Positions 16,555 through 25,683 of a DNA stretch of 64,000 nucleotides are shown in pieces. The stretch spans positions 270,005 to 334,004 of the forward strand of contig NZ_ATTH01000001.1 in assembly GCF_000419585.1 (NCBI RefSeq), given 5' to 3'. Numbering within the stretch: position 1 is the stretch's first letter; each line of letters opens with the position of its first letter. The translations under genes and the position numbers were made by a program. The stretch comes from Salisaeta longa DSM 21114 (GTDB lineage: Bacteria; Bacteroidota; Rhodothermia; Rhodothermales; Salinibacteraceae). Under the pieces are notes generated by a model. That model saw only the letters and a program-made list of their open reading frames with translations, did no database searches and was not told the origin of the DNA.

Positions 16555-16980
16555 TTAATCGCCGCCCACAACCAAATACACGGCAACGGCCGCCAGCGCG
16601 ATGCCCGCAAGCTTACGGGGCGTGAGCGCTTCCTCGAGCAAAAAGTAGCCCGCGACGGGGCTAAGCACCAGAAACATGCCAAAGATGGGTACAACGACGC
16701 TCACCGGACCGGTCGACAAGGCGTAGTAATACGCGATAATGCCCACCGACAGAAAGCCCCCGGCGAGGTAGGCGCTGTTGGCCGCCGGGCGTTGCAGCTG
16801 CGTCCAGCGGAAGTCGCCGCTAGCCACCGCAACGCCTGCCGCCGCAATCAGGAGGATGGTGGAGGTGATGAGCAAGGTCGAAAAGCCGGGGAGGCCGCGC
16901 GTAACCGACTGGCGCACAAACGGGGCGACGAACGAATAAGCCAGCATGGCCACGAGGGCCCAAACGACGTGAGAAGCCAT
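16555..16980 (-). CDS. EamA-like small transporter (DMT superfamily, single repeat)
   Basis: The 141-residue protein has about five hydrophobic helices and ends with the EamA signature region: ALSTGPVSVVVPIFGMFLVL, then LEEALTPRKLAGIALAAVAVYLVV. It is half the size of normal ten-helix DMT transporters, so it probably works as a dimer. ATG 16980 is preferred over the TTG five codons upstream. It faces the acyltransferase gene end to end with a 12-base gap. The substrate is unknown. Confidence 0.8.
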   Translation of the reverse strand: MASHVVWALVAMLAYSFVAPFVRQSVTRGLPGFSTLLITSTILLIAAAGVAVASGDFRWTQLQRPAANSAYLAGGFLSVGIIAYYYALSTGPVSVVVPIFGMFLVLSPVAGYFLLEEALTPRKLAGIALAAVAVYLVVGGD

Positions 16981-17097
16981 CAAGAAAGCGTGCAAAAGTG
17001 AGTACAGCAGCGAAGAGGCGCACAGGCCTCCTATAGCCGCTGCCCTACGACCCGTTCTGCACAGAAGTTCATGGTTGGCCGAAAGCTCACGCCCTCG

Positions 17098-18261
17098 TCA
17101 CAGCCACAGCGCTACCTGTTGGATGAGCACGCCGCACCCGAAGGCCGCGTAGATCCCCAGGATGTAGCCTGCTACGCCCATCAGAAGGCCCACCGGGGCG
17201 AGGGCCGGACTGTACACGCCCGCTACGATGGGCGCGCTGGCGGCGCCGCCTACGTTGGCCATGCTTCCGGTGGCCACAAAAAACAACGGCGCGCGCAGGA
17301 GGCGGGCGGCGATGAGGAGGACCACCACGTGAATGGCAATCCAGAAGGCCCCGGCGGCAAGGTATAACGGGACATCGAGCACGGCCTGCAGGTTGGCCTT
17401 GGCGCCGATGGAGGTGAGGAGGAGGTAGAGCGCCACGTACCCCACGCGCGACGCGCCCACATCTTCGAGGCGGCGCAGCGGCGTAAACGACAGCAACAAC
17501 CCAATCGTAACCACGAGCAGGATGGCCCACGTGCTCGCGCTAATGATGGTGGGGTCGCCCAGGGCCGGAAACAGCCCCCCCAGTTGCCGCGACCCGACGG
17601 CCGCGACGAGTCCGAGCCCTACGATCATGGCAAGCTGCTCGATGGTGATGGGGCGCTTGGTTGAGTCGTCCGTCATGCGCTGGTTCATCTTCTCCACGGC
17701 CGACGTGTCGGCGCCCACCCAGCGGTCGAAGGTCTGCTGGTAGGAGCTCAGCACAATCAGAATGCCCATCCAGCCGTATCCGGCCACCACGTCAACCACA
17801 AGAAGGGGGGCGAGGGTACTATCGGGCGTGCCAAAGCTTTGCTTCATCGCCACGAGGTTGGCCGTTCCACCAATCCAACTGCCCGACAGCGCCGCAAACC
17901 CCTTCCACGCCACGGGGTCCTCAAAAAATCCGCCAAACACGGCAAACGTAAGCGGGCCGCCAATGACGATGCCTAGCGTACCAGCGAGCATCATGCCAAG
18001 CGCTAACGGCCCGAGGCGCAAGATGGCCTTCAGGTCGACGGTCATCATGAGCAAAAAGAGCGAGAACGGGAGCAGGTAGGTCGACATCCAGTCGTATACC
18101 ACGCTATCGGCCGGAATAATGCCAAACGTCGTGGCCAGCATGGGTACAAAGTACGCCCAGATGACCGGCGGCAAAAATTTAAAGATCGGTGCCAGTGGGC
18201 CTATGCGGCTGAGCCAAAAGACGATGCCCAAGACGCCTACCAGGAAGGCGAGAACGGGCAT
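17098..18261 (-). CDS. DUF819 family membrane protein
   Basis: The 387-residue product is a polytopic membrane protein with about 10-11 helices and the features of the DUF819/YjcL family: GIIPADSVVYDWMSTYLLPFS, FAALSGSWIGGTANLVAMK, and a C-terminal ATGSMANVGGAASAPIVAG stretch. The two Gly-Thr/Gly-Gly-Ala re-entrant-like motifs suggest a secondary transporter with inverted repeats. The frame is open well upstream, but ATG 18261 starts directly at the first helix and gives the usual family length. It is monocistronic as far as can be seen. No substrate is known for the family. Confidence 0.8.
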   Translation of the reverse strand: MPVLAFLVGVLGIVFWLSRIGPLAPIFKFLPPVIWAYFVPMLATTFGIIPADSVVYDWMSTYLLPFSLFLLMMTVDLKAILRLGPLALGMMLAGTLGIVIGGPLTFAVFGGFFEDPVAWKGFAALSGSWIGGTANLVAMKQSFGTPDSTLAPLLVVDVVAGYGWMGILIVLSSYQQTFDRWVGADTSAVEKMNQRMTDDSTKRPITIEQLAMIVGLGLVAAVGSRQLGGLFPALGDPTIISASTWAILLVVTIGLLLSFTPLRRLEDVGASRVGYVALYLLLTSIGAKANLQAVLDVPLYLAAGAFWIAIHVVVLLIAARLLRAPLFFVATGSMANVGGAASAPIVAGVYSPALAPVGLLMGVAGYILGIYAAFGCGVLIQQVALWL

Positions 18262-18510
18262 GGGCGACGCAAAAAGCGTAGAAGGCACGATGCGGGTGGG
18301 ATTAGGAAAAAGAAGACCGGCTTGTAAGATGCCGGTCATGCGCCTCAGGTGCAAGCGGCATGGTGTCAATGTCACGGACGCGCAATGGGCGTCGCCGTGG
18401 CGGTGCTGAAGGCGCCGTAGAGGCCAACTGCGCGCTGCGTGATGCGTAGGGGCAAGCATGTGGCAGGCCAAACGATTCGTAAGATGTAGCGAACCGAAAA
18501 GCACCAGGGT

Positions 18511-18984
18511 ATGATTGAGACGATTGTGTCGGGGGGACAAACAGGGGTCGACCGCGCGGCGCTCGATGCGGCACAGCGCGAGCAGGTGGCCATTGGCGGA
18601 TGGTGCCCGCGCGGGCGCCGGGCCGCAGATGGTGTCATCCCCGAGCGGTATCCACTGAAGGAAACCCCGGAGGCAGACTACGCGCAGCGGACCACCTGGA
18701 ACGTGCGCGACAGCGACGGCACGCTCATCCTGTCGCCTGAGCCGCTGACCGGTGGAACGGCCTTTACGCGGCAGGAGGCGCAACGGCTGGGGCGGCCGCT
18801 GATGCAGGTGGAGCCGTCGCTTGCGCACGTCACGCGCATCCTGAGCTGGGTGCAGCAGCACCGCATCCGCCGCCTGAACGTGGCCGGGCCGCGGGCGCGC
18901 ACCGAGCCGGGCATATACAAGCGGGCGCTGCGCGTGATGGAAGGCGTGTTGCGCGCCGATCGTGCGAAGACAATCGTTTCGTAG
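18511..18984 (+). CDS. Putative molybdenum carrier / cpYpsA-like Rossmann protein
   Basis: The 157-residue protein begins with IVSGGQTGVDRAALDAA and GGWCPRGRRAADGVIPERYPL, the signature of the putative molybdenum carrier family (cpYpsA-like, SLOG/LOG-related Rossmann fold). The Gly-rich first loop probably binds a nucleotide or cofactor. The later ESPE-like and GPRARTEPGIY segments are also family-like. Molybdenum-cofactor carriage has been shown only for distant relatives, so the biochemical role here is open. No molybdenum genes are nearby. Confidence 0.8.
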   Translation: MIETIVSGGQTGVDRAALDAAQREQVAIGGWCPRGRRAADGVIPERYPLKETPEADYAQRTTWNVRDSDGTLILSPEPLTGGTAFTRQEAQRLGRPLMQVEPSLAHVTRILSWVQQHRIRRLNVAGPRARTEPGIYKRALRVMEGVLRADRAKTIVS

Positions 18985-19153
18985 CGCGCCGGTAATGCCT
19001 GTGTAACATCTGGATGCTATACTTTGACTGATAGCTGTGTACGCTTGCGCTTCGCTGTGTGATGTTGCCTTTGACGCAGACGCGTGAGTGCGCCGACGGA
19101 AGAGATCCACGAGGGGTTACACAACACAATCATCTTTGCCGGTTCCATCCACT

Positions 19154-19990
19154 ATGGCCTCGCGCACGCGGTACCGCACCATCTGGCTCTCTGACATACA
19201 TTTAGGCATGCGCGCCTCGAAGGCGTCGTTTGTTCTAGATTTTTTGGAGCATCACCAGGCCGATGCGCTGTACCTGGTGGGAGACATCTTTGATGGGTGG
19301 GCGCTGCAGCGCTCGTGGTACTGGCCGCCCTCGCACAACGAGGTGGTGCAGGCCCTTCTCCAAATCGCCCGCCATGCCGATGTGACCTACATTCCCGGAA
19401 ATCACGACGAGGCCGCACGTCGTTTTCCGGGACTTTCATTAGGGGGAATCACCATTCGCGACGAAGCCCTGCACACCACGGCCGACGGACGCCAATTCTT
19501 GGTGCTTCATGGTGATGCGTTTGATGGCGTGGTGCGCCATGCCCGCTGGCTGTCGGTGCTGGGCGGGATGGCGTACAACGCGCTGCTTCGCCTCAATCGT
19601 CCGCTCAACCGGATGCAGCGCTGGCTGGGGCGGCCGTACTGGTCGCTTTCGAGTTACCTGAAGCGCCGCACCAAGCGCGCCGTACAATTCATCGCCGACT
19701 TTGAGGCGGCCGTAGCCCGCCGGGCGCGCAGCGACGGGGCCGATGGCGTCATCTGCGGGCATATTCACCATGCGGAGATGCGCATGATTGACGGCGTGCA
19801 ATACGTAAACACGGGCGACTGGGTCGAGAGCTGCACCGCGCTGGTGGAGCACTACGATGGGCGCTTGGAGATCAAGCAATGGGTGCCGTCCGATCGCGGG
19901 CCGCGCCGGGTGGTGGCGGCCGAGCCGCAGCCGCAGGCCTTCGCGGGCGACGGCCAAGATACCGCCCTGCCTGTCTTCGCCGATGCTTAA
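19154..19990 (+). CDS. UDP-2,3-diacylglucosamine diphosphatase-like metallophosphatase (LpxH-type)
   Basis: The 278-residue protein has the calcineurin-like two-metal site: Asp14 and His16 in LSDIHLG, Asp44 and Asp47 in GDIFDGW, GNHD at 82-85, HGDAFD near 117 and GHIHH near 199. The bulky helical insert between 120 and 185 is typical of LpxH-type enzymes (COG2908), which cleave UDP-diacylglucosamine in lipid A synthesis. LpxI- or LpxG-type functions and other lipid phosphatases are possible, and no other lpx gene is in the window. ATG 19154 begins right before the first metal motif. Confidence 0.75.
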   Translation: MASRTRYRTIWLSDIHLGMRASKASFVLDFLEHHQADALYLVGDIFDGWALQRSWYWPPSHNEVVQALLQIARHADVTYIPGNHDEAARRFPGLSLGGITIRDEALHTTADGRQFLVLHGDAFDGVVRHARWLSVLGGMAYNALLRLNRPLNRMQRWLGRPYWSLSSYLKRRTKRAVQFIADFEAAVARRARSDGADGVICGHIHHAEMRMIDGVQYVNTGDWVESCTALVEHYDGRLEIKQWVPSDRGPRRVVAAEPQPQAFAGDGQDTALPVFADA

Positions 19991-20042
19991 CCCCGATGCC
20001 TAAACGAAGCACCGCTGGCGCGTTGCACGACGCCCCGGCGGG

Positions 20043-21788
20043 TCAGTAGCCAACAGCAGCGCCGTCGCGCCGCGGGTCGGAGCCGCCAAAGTACGACGGG
20101 TCATCGGGCGTGCGGTAGCGGGCGCGAATTCCCTGGGCTCGGCCCCACGTCTCGTAGCCAAAGAAGCCAAGCTGCACCGGCCAGCCGCGGGCCGCCAGCC
20201 GCTGCTCGGTATCGCGCGACAGCGCGTACGCTTCCATCATGAGCGCGCGCGGCTTCCACTGGTGGTGAAACCGCCGGGCCGTCACGGCCTCCTCGATGTT
20301 CATGCCATGATCGATGACGTTCATGATGCACTGAAACACCGTGGTGATGATGGTGGACCCGCCCGGCGCGCCAATGACCATGTGCAGCCGCCCCTGCCGG
20401 TCTTCCACGATGGTGGGCGACATCGAAGAGACCATGCGCCGCCCGGGGGCCACCAGGTTGCGCTTCGTACCCGACAGGCCGTACAGGTTGGGCACGCCCG
20501 GCTTCAGGACAAAGTCGTTCATCTCGTTGTTCATGAAGAAGCCGAGGCCATCAATCACGACTTTCGAGCCGTAGCCGCTGTTGATGGTCGTGGTCACGCT
20601 CACCGCCATGCCGCTGTCGTCGGCCACGGAGTAGTGGGTGGTCTCCATCGACTCGCCCGCAAGCACGGGCGCGCCGGCGTGCACCGAGTCGCTGGGCGTG
20701 ATGCGGTAGGGATGAAACGACGCCATGCGCTGCTGCATGTAGCTGGAATCGGTGAGCGCGTCGGTGGGGACGGCGACGTGGTCGGGGTCGCCCAGCCACT
20801 TGGCACGGTCGGCATATACGCGGCGCATCGCTTCGCCCAGGTAGTGCACCGTGGCGCTGCTGTTGTAGCCCATTGCCCCGATGTTGCGCTGTTCGGCCGC
20901 ATGAAAGAGCTGCGCCAGCGCCACGCCGCCGGAGGAGGGCGGGCCCATCGAGTGCACAGTGTAGCCGCGATAGTCCACCGAGACCGGCGCCCGCTCCACC
21001 GCCTCGTAGCGCGCGAGGTCCTGCCGATCGATCAGGCCGCCGTGGGCCGCCATCTGCTCGGCGATGCGCGCCGCCGTTGGGCCCTGGTAGAAGCCCGCGC
21101 GGCCCTTGTCACGGATGCGCCGCAGGACCTTGGCGAGGTCGCGTTGCACAAACACCTCGCCGGCCCGGTAGCGCCGTGTCGAATCGCCCTTGGTGAAGTA
21201 TTTCCTCGTAGCGGGAAACGCTGCGAAGGCATCGTATGCCTCGTTGAAGCGCTGCGCCTGCAAGTACGACAGCGGAAAGCCGTCGGCCGCCAGTTGAATG
21301 GCCGGAGCCATCACCTCGGCGCGCGTCATGGTCCCGTAGCGTTCCAGCGCCATCAGCAGGCCGGCCACGGTGCCCGGCACGCCCGAAGCCAGGTAGCCAC
21401 GGCGGCTCCGCGCGCGGGCCGCGTTTCCCTGAGCGTCCAAAAAGACCTCTTGCGTAGCGCCGGTGGGCGCCTCCTCGCGGTGGTCGATGGTCGTCACCGA
21501 TCCATCCGGCAGGCGAATGACCATAAAGCCCCCGCCGCCCAGGTTGCCCGCCACCGGATGCACAACGGCCAGGGCAAAGCCCGTAGCCACCGCTGCGTCA
21601 ACGGCGTTGCCGCCTTGTTTGAGCATCTGCACCCCAGCCGCGGAGGCGAGCCGGCGGGCCGAGACGACCATGCCCGATTCGGCATACTCCGGCGCTGCCG
21701 GTGCGGGGTGCGAGCGAATGTGCTCGTAGGGGGTAGGCGAACCGCTGCCCAGAAAGAGCAGCACAAGAAATCCACATACGATGCGCAT
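20043..21788 (-). CDS. ggt: Gamma-glutamyltransferase (self-processing, exported)
   Basis: The enzyme hydrolyses or transfers the gamma-glutamyl group of glutathione and related peptides. The 581-residue proenzyme has an N-terminal signal segment (MRIVCGFLVLLFLGSGS). The autocleavage site and N-terminal nucleophile Thr383 lie in METTHYSVAD, and the small subunit has TTTINSGYGSKV and GFFMNNEMNDF. The Arg of DHREEAP near 98-104 matches the substrate-binding position. Also conserved are PPSSGGVALAQ and SSMSPTIV. It should act in the periplasm. It is convergent with the LpxH-like gene and lies 59 bases behind a TonB receptor gene, possibly cotranscribed with it. Confidence 0.93.
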   Translation of the reverse strand: MRIVCGFLVLLFLGSGSPTPYEHIRSHPAPAAPEYAESGMVVSARRLASAAGVQMLKQGGNAVDAAVATGFALAVVHPVAGNLGGGGFMVIRLPDGSVTTIDHREEAPTGATQEVFLDAQGNAARARSRRGYLASGVPGTVAGLLMALERYGTMTRAEVMAPAIQLAADGFPLSYLQAQRFNEAYDAFAAFPATRKYFTKGDSTRRYRAGEVFVQRDLAKVLRRIRDKGRAGFYQGPTAARIAEQMAAHGGLIDRQDLARYEAVERAPVSVDYRGYTVHSMGPPSSGGVALAQLFHAAEQRNIGAMGYNSSATVHYLGEAMRRVYADRAKWLGDPDHVAVPTDALTDSSYMQQRMASFHPYRITPSDSVHAGAPVLAGESMETTHYSVADDSGMAVSVTTTINSGYGSKVVIDGLGFFMNNEMNDFVLKPGVPNLYGLSGTKRNLVAPGRRMVSSMSPTIVEDRQGRLHMVIGAPGGSTIITTVFQCIMNVIDHGMNIEEAVTARRFHHQWKPRALMMEAYALSRDTEQRLAARGWPVQLGFFGYETWGRAQGIRARYRTPDDPSYFGGSDPRRDGAAVGY

Positions 21789-21847
21789 AGGCTAGCAGAT
21801 CAATTGAGGAAGAGTGCGGACGTCGGCGCATTGCCGCTGGCGTGCGG

Positions 21848-24571
21848 CTACAGCTGCACCGAAATCCGTGTGTACACAAACCGTCCGTTGAACCCGAAGG
21901 GCGACGCCGTCGGAAACGGAAAGATGCCATTGAAGTTTTCGCCCGGCGGCGTGGGATCGGGGTAGTTATCGAGCAAGTTCCGAGCCCCTACCGACAGCGT
22001 GGCGTAATCGGGCACGATATCGTAGGCAACCTCCATGCTTATGACGGTTTCCGGCGACAGTGTAAAATCTTCCTGCGGCGTATCGTCGGGAACGAGCACC
22101 TGACCGTAGCGCGTGCCACGCACGTTTACCCGAAACGGTCCTTCCTCGTAGGTCACCGACAGCTTGGTGGTGCTTTCGGGGCGCTCTTTGGTCAGTTCCA
22201 GACGCGCCTCGCGCCCAAAGATGCTAGCATCGAACGTCTCGTCGAGCCGCGTGGGGGTGGCAATATCGCTCACCACAGCGTTTCGGGTAAAGTTAAAGGA
22301 GCCCGTGAGGGTAAGCACTGCATCGTTGCCGACGGGCGTTCGGTAGTCGGCGGTTAGGTCCATGCCCCACGTATCGGTGTCGATGGCATTGGAAAAGACC
22401 TGCACCCGCTGCGCGCCAAACTGTCCGACGAGATCTTCAATCCGCGGCCCGCCCAAGTTCCCTGACAGGATGATGCGGTCGTAGATGCGGGCGTAAAACA
22501 CGTCGGTGGTAAACGTGAGTTTATCGGACGGGCTGAGCGCAAAGCCGCCGCTCAGGTTCACCGCGCGCTCCTCGGTCAGCTCGGGAACGCCCAGGGCGTT
22601 GGCCACTTGGCTGTCGTTCGGGAAGAGACCCACCTCGAAGGGCACATTGTCGATAAAGGTGGTAGAGATCTTCGAAAAATAACGCTGTGCAAGATTGGGT
22701 GCCCGAAAGCCAGTGCCGGCCGCCGCCCGAAAGACGAGGTTCTCCTGTGCCTGATACCGCAGGGCCAGCTTGCCGTTGACCGTCGAACCGAAGTCGCTGT
22801 AGCGTTCAAAGCGCCCGGCAACGTTAGCCAGCAGCCGGTCGGTAAGGTCGGCTTCCAGGTCGAGGTAAACGCCCACGTTCGAGCGAGATTCGTCTACCGC
22901 CTGTGAGGGGCGAAAGCCGGGAAAGACCTGCGCGCCCGGCGCTGCGCGGCCGCCGTTTTGGTTTGTTTTGACGGGGCCATCCACCCAACTCGCACGTTCG
23001 CCGGCTTCAATCTGGTATTCGTCGATGCGGAAGATAGCGCCGGCGGCAACGTTCAGCGGACCCGCCAGCCCCACCTCGTAGGTGTTGCGAACGTCAAGCT
23101 GGGTACTCGATTGCCGCAGCGAAACGGTGCCCGCGTAAAAGCGCGTCTTGTTCGAGTTGGGGCCGAGGGTGACGTTCAGCGAGTTGGCGATGTTGTACTC
23201 AAACCCATTGTATCCCGTTTGCGCATTGAGATCGTAGTTCCAGTCGCCCAGCAGACCGCGCAGCCCCACGGAACCGGAATAGTCATTGATCTTGATGTCG
23301 AACTCAGGCAAAAACCCAAGGGGGTAGATGGAAGGCCAGTTGCGATTGCCCATGGCGCGCCGGTAGAACCCCTGGCCTAAGGCATCGCGATAGCTATAGC
23401 CTCCGAAGGCATAGATCTCCGTAGGCGTGGCCGTATCCCGATTACCAATCGGAATCGCACTGTTCGTCCACAGGTAGTAGTTATCGGATGCGCCGTTGCC
23501 CCAGTGAAAGCTGGGTTGCGGCACCGGGTTGTTCTTCTCGATGACCTCGTTTGCGTTGTCGCCGTCAATATCCTGCACGATGTCTCCATCGCCGGCGGCC
23601 ACTTGGTCGCGCGGGTCGGGGCCCGCCCGGTTGGTGGGGTCACGAAAGCGCAGCTCACCAAACACGTTAATGAACCCCTCGTCGCCCACAGGAATGCCGT
23701 ACGCCGCATTTATATTGTAGGACGTACCGTCCCGCTGAAAGCCCTCCGAGACGTGACCACCCAGTTGGGCGCCCACGGTGAGCGGCACCGGGTCGTTTTT
23801 GAGCTGGATGTTGACGACCCCGGCAATGGCGTCCGAGCCGTACTGTGCCGCTGCGCCGTCGCGGAGTACTTCGATGCCCAAAATGGCGCTGCTAGGAATC
23901 GCATTTAGGTCGACGGTGCTCGACCCTTTGGGAATGCCAGATCCCAGCCGGTTGACAAGGGCCGAACGGTGGCGGCGCTTGCCGTTAATCAGCACGAGCG
24001 TGTGATCGGGGCTTAGGCCGCGCAGCGTGAACGGCCGCAAGGCGTCCATGCCGTCTGCAACGGTTTGACGCGGAAAGTTGATGGAGGGCGACACCTGCTG
24101 CAGGATCAGTGCCGTTTCGGTAGTGCCGGTAACCTCAAGCTGTTCGGGGCCATACACGTCAACCGGCACCGCCAGCTCATCGGCGGCAGTGTGCGCGGCC
24201 CGCGAGCCAACCGTCACCGTAATTTGTCGCGCCTGCAGCGCCTCTTCGCGCAGTTCAATGTCGCGCCGCGTGGTTTCCCCGGCACGAATGCGCACGTCGG
24301 GGATGCGTTTGCGCTCGAACCCGACGAACGAAACGACCAGCGTATAACGCCCCGATGGAATGTTTTCAATGCGATACCGCCCATCCGTTCCAGCAGCTGC
24401 GCCCAGCTGGGTGCCATCCAACACAACGTTCGCTCCCGGCAACGAGTCGCCCGCGGCCGATGTGACGCGCCCAATGAGCTCTCCCGTGCCTTGCCCGAAA
24501 CCAACCGAGGGGGCCGCGCAGAAAACCGAGAAAATGAGTGTTAAGACAGCCAGCAGCTTGGAGTAAGTCAT
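21848..24571 (-). CDS. TonB-dependent outer membrane receptor
   Basis: The 907-residue protein has a signal peptide (MTYSKLLAVLTLIFSVFCAA), a carboxypeptidase-regulatory-like domain (about 28-110; GRVTSAAGDSLPGANVVLDG), a plug domain (about 120-240; DALRPFTLRGLSPDHTLVLI, then VEVLRDGAAAQYGSDAIAG-like text) and a large beta-barrel to the C-terminus, which ends FVYTRISVQL. It imports an unidentified ligand across the outer membrane using TonB energy. No SusD partner follows, so it is not a classical SusCD pair. The long plug and many Asp-rich loops fit a halophile. Confidence 0.9.
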   Translation of the reverse strand: MTYSKLLAVLTLIFSVFCAAPSVGFGQGTGELIGRVTSAAGDSLPGANVVLDGTQLGAAAGTDGRYRIENIPSGRYTLVVSFVGFERKRIPDVRIRAGETTRRDIELREEALQARQITVTVGSRAAHTAADELAVPVDVYGPEQLEVTGTTETALILQQVSPSINFPRQTVADGMDALRPFTLRGLSPDHTLVLINGKRRHRSALVNRLGSGIPKGSSTVDLNAIPSSAILGIEVLRDGAAAQYGSDAIAGVVNIQLKNDPVPLTVGAQLGGHVSEGFQRDGTSYNINAAYGIPVGDEGFINVFGELRFRDPTNRAGPDPRDQVAAGDGDIVQDIDGDNANEVIEKNNPVPQPSFHWGNGASDNYYLWTNSAIPIGNRDTATPTEIYAFGGYSYRDALGQGFYRRAMGNRNWPSIYPLGFLPEFDIKINDYSGSVGLRGLLGDWNYDLNAQTGYNGFEYNIANSLNVTLGPNSNKTRFYAGTVSLRQSSTQLDVRNTYEVGLAGPLNVAAGAIFRIDEYQIEAGERASWVDGPVKTNQNGGRAAPGAQVFPGFRPSQAVDESRSNVGVYLDLEADLTDRLLANVAGRFERYSDFGSTVNGKLALRYQAQENLVFRAAAGTGFRAPNLAQRYFSKISTTFIDNVPFEVGLFPNDSQVANALGVPELTEERAVNLSGGFALSPSDKLTFTTDVFYARIYDRIILSGNLGGPRIEDLVGQFGAQRVQVFSNAIDTDTWGMDLTADYRTPVGNDAVLTLTGSFNFTRNAVVSDIATPTRLDETFDASIFGREARLELTKERPESTTKLSVTYEEGPFRVNVRGTRYGQVLVPDDTPQEDFTLSPETVISMEVAYDIVPDYATLSVGARNLLDNYPDPTPPGENFNGIFPFPTASPFGFNGRFVYTRISVQL

Positions 24572-25017
24572 CGCAGTATCTATGCGAACATTTGATGGTT
24601 TGTTTGCGAAACAAGTCTACAGAGACTTCCAGTGAACTTCAAATAGCAAAAATTGACGGGTGTACTGAAAGTGTTACGATGTTGAACGGATAGGGCCGTA
24701 TTGCGACAGGTAGACGTGCGTGTGCAGGAGACACGGCAGCCCGCGTGAGCAGCCTGCAGGTTACCGGCGTGAGCGTCGCATTCTGCCCTTATGACGCGTT
24801 CTTTTGGCCCGTCGCGCGGGCTGCTGCGTGCAATCGTACCGTGCCTGAAGCGCCAGCGACGAAACGAAGCCGAGGCATGTGGCGCTGCTGTACTGCCGTG
24901 TGCCGTGCCCAGAGGGTTTTCAGGCACTGCTCCAGCGAAAAGGAACAGCTGTTTTCGGCGCGTGGTACACCCCATGCTTACGCACGAAGTACTTGCCTGA
25001 CTGAACGCACGCGTCTT
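24572..25017. other. Intergenic region between divergent TonB receptor and IscA-like genes
   Basis: About 450 bases contain the promoters of two divergent genes. A short plus-strand frame (24791-25000) exists but has Arg/Cys-rich, non-protein-like composition. I see no clear hairpin, repeat or RNA gene. Confidence 0.4.
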
Positions 25018-25365
25018 ATGCCAGCAACTGCTCAGAAAACGCCCATCGACATGAGCCCCACCGCGGCTCGCGAGATCCGCAAGATTATGCAGACGAAGAA
25101 GATTCCGGACGGCTATGGTCTGCGCGTGGGCGTGAAAGGTGGCGGCTGTTCGGGGATGAGCTACGTGCTTGGCTTCGACAAAGAGCGCGAGCACGACACC
25201 TCGTTTACCATCGACGGCATCCCCGTCTTTATGGACAAGCGCCATGGCCTTTACCTGATGGGCACGACGGTGGACTACCACGATGGGCTCAACGCCCGCG
25301 GCTTTACGTTCGATAATCCCAATGCCACCGAAACGTGCGGCTGCGGTTCGAGCTTCGCAGCCTAA
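25018..25365 (+). CDS. IscA/ErpA/HesB-type iron-sulfur carrier protein
   Basis: This A-type carrier binds Fe-S clusters or iron and hands them to apoproteins. The 115-residue protein has the three invariant cysteines: Cys44 in GGGCSG, and Cys107 and Cys109 in ETCGCGSSF. Its length is normal. ATG 25018 is preferred; the open frame continues upstream without similarity. No isc or suf genes adjoin it, so assembly proteins must be elsewhere. ErpA, IscA and SufA cannot be told apart here. Confidence 0.9.
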   Translation: MPATAQKTPIDMSPTAAREIRKIMQTKKIPDGYGLRVGVKGGGCSGMSYVLGFDKEREHDTSFTIDGIPVFMDKRHGLYLMGTTVDYHDGLNARGFTFDNPNATETCGCGSSFAA

Positions 25366-25683
25366 GCCCTAGTCCTATCCGGCGCTAAATGAAAGACGGG
25401 GCCTGTACTTCCCCAACCCGGGGTGCCCGCTTGATCTCTGCACGGCGTGCGTGGCCCTAGCCGTCCGCTGGACGGCCGTACAGCTTCGTCTACGCTCCGC
25501 AACCGTTTCATTCTCGTTTCGGATGCCGCTGCGCGCCGCATGAGAGGAACAGTGCTCGGAAGCGGACGGTTGCCTTGGTGACGTACCGCTCACGGGTCCT
25601 TCTGCACGCATGGGAAGAACCCGACGCGCGTCGTTCGTCCGTTCTGCGCCCTTGCGCGCACGCACCCCTGGATCCTGTAGAGC
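25366..25683. other. Intergenic region before clpC
   Basis: About 320 bases without a convincing gene. A perfect 7-bp stem with a 3-base loop (GCCGTCC-GCT-GGACGGC) lies at 25460-25476 and lacks a T tract. The clpC promoter should be here, but I cannot place it with confidence. Confidence 0.4.

Noticed and set aside
17098-19110. Long upstream extension of the DUF819 gene to 670 codons
   Set aside because: The extra N-terminal 280 residues are antisense to the cpYpsA-like gene and show no protein-like pattern. The family length fits a start at 18261.
20262-21965. A 567-codon plus-strand open frame under the gamma-glutamyltransferase gene
   Set aside because: His/Arg-rich shadow frame; the minus strand has the complete enzyme with its processing Thr.
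24791-25000. Small plus-strand frame of 69 codons upstream of the IscA-like gene
   Set aside because: Arg/Cys/Pro-rich composition like a random high-GC frame, and no start context.
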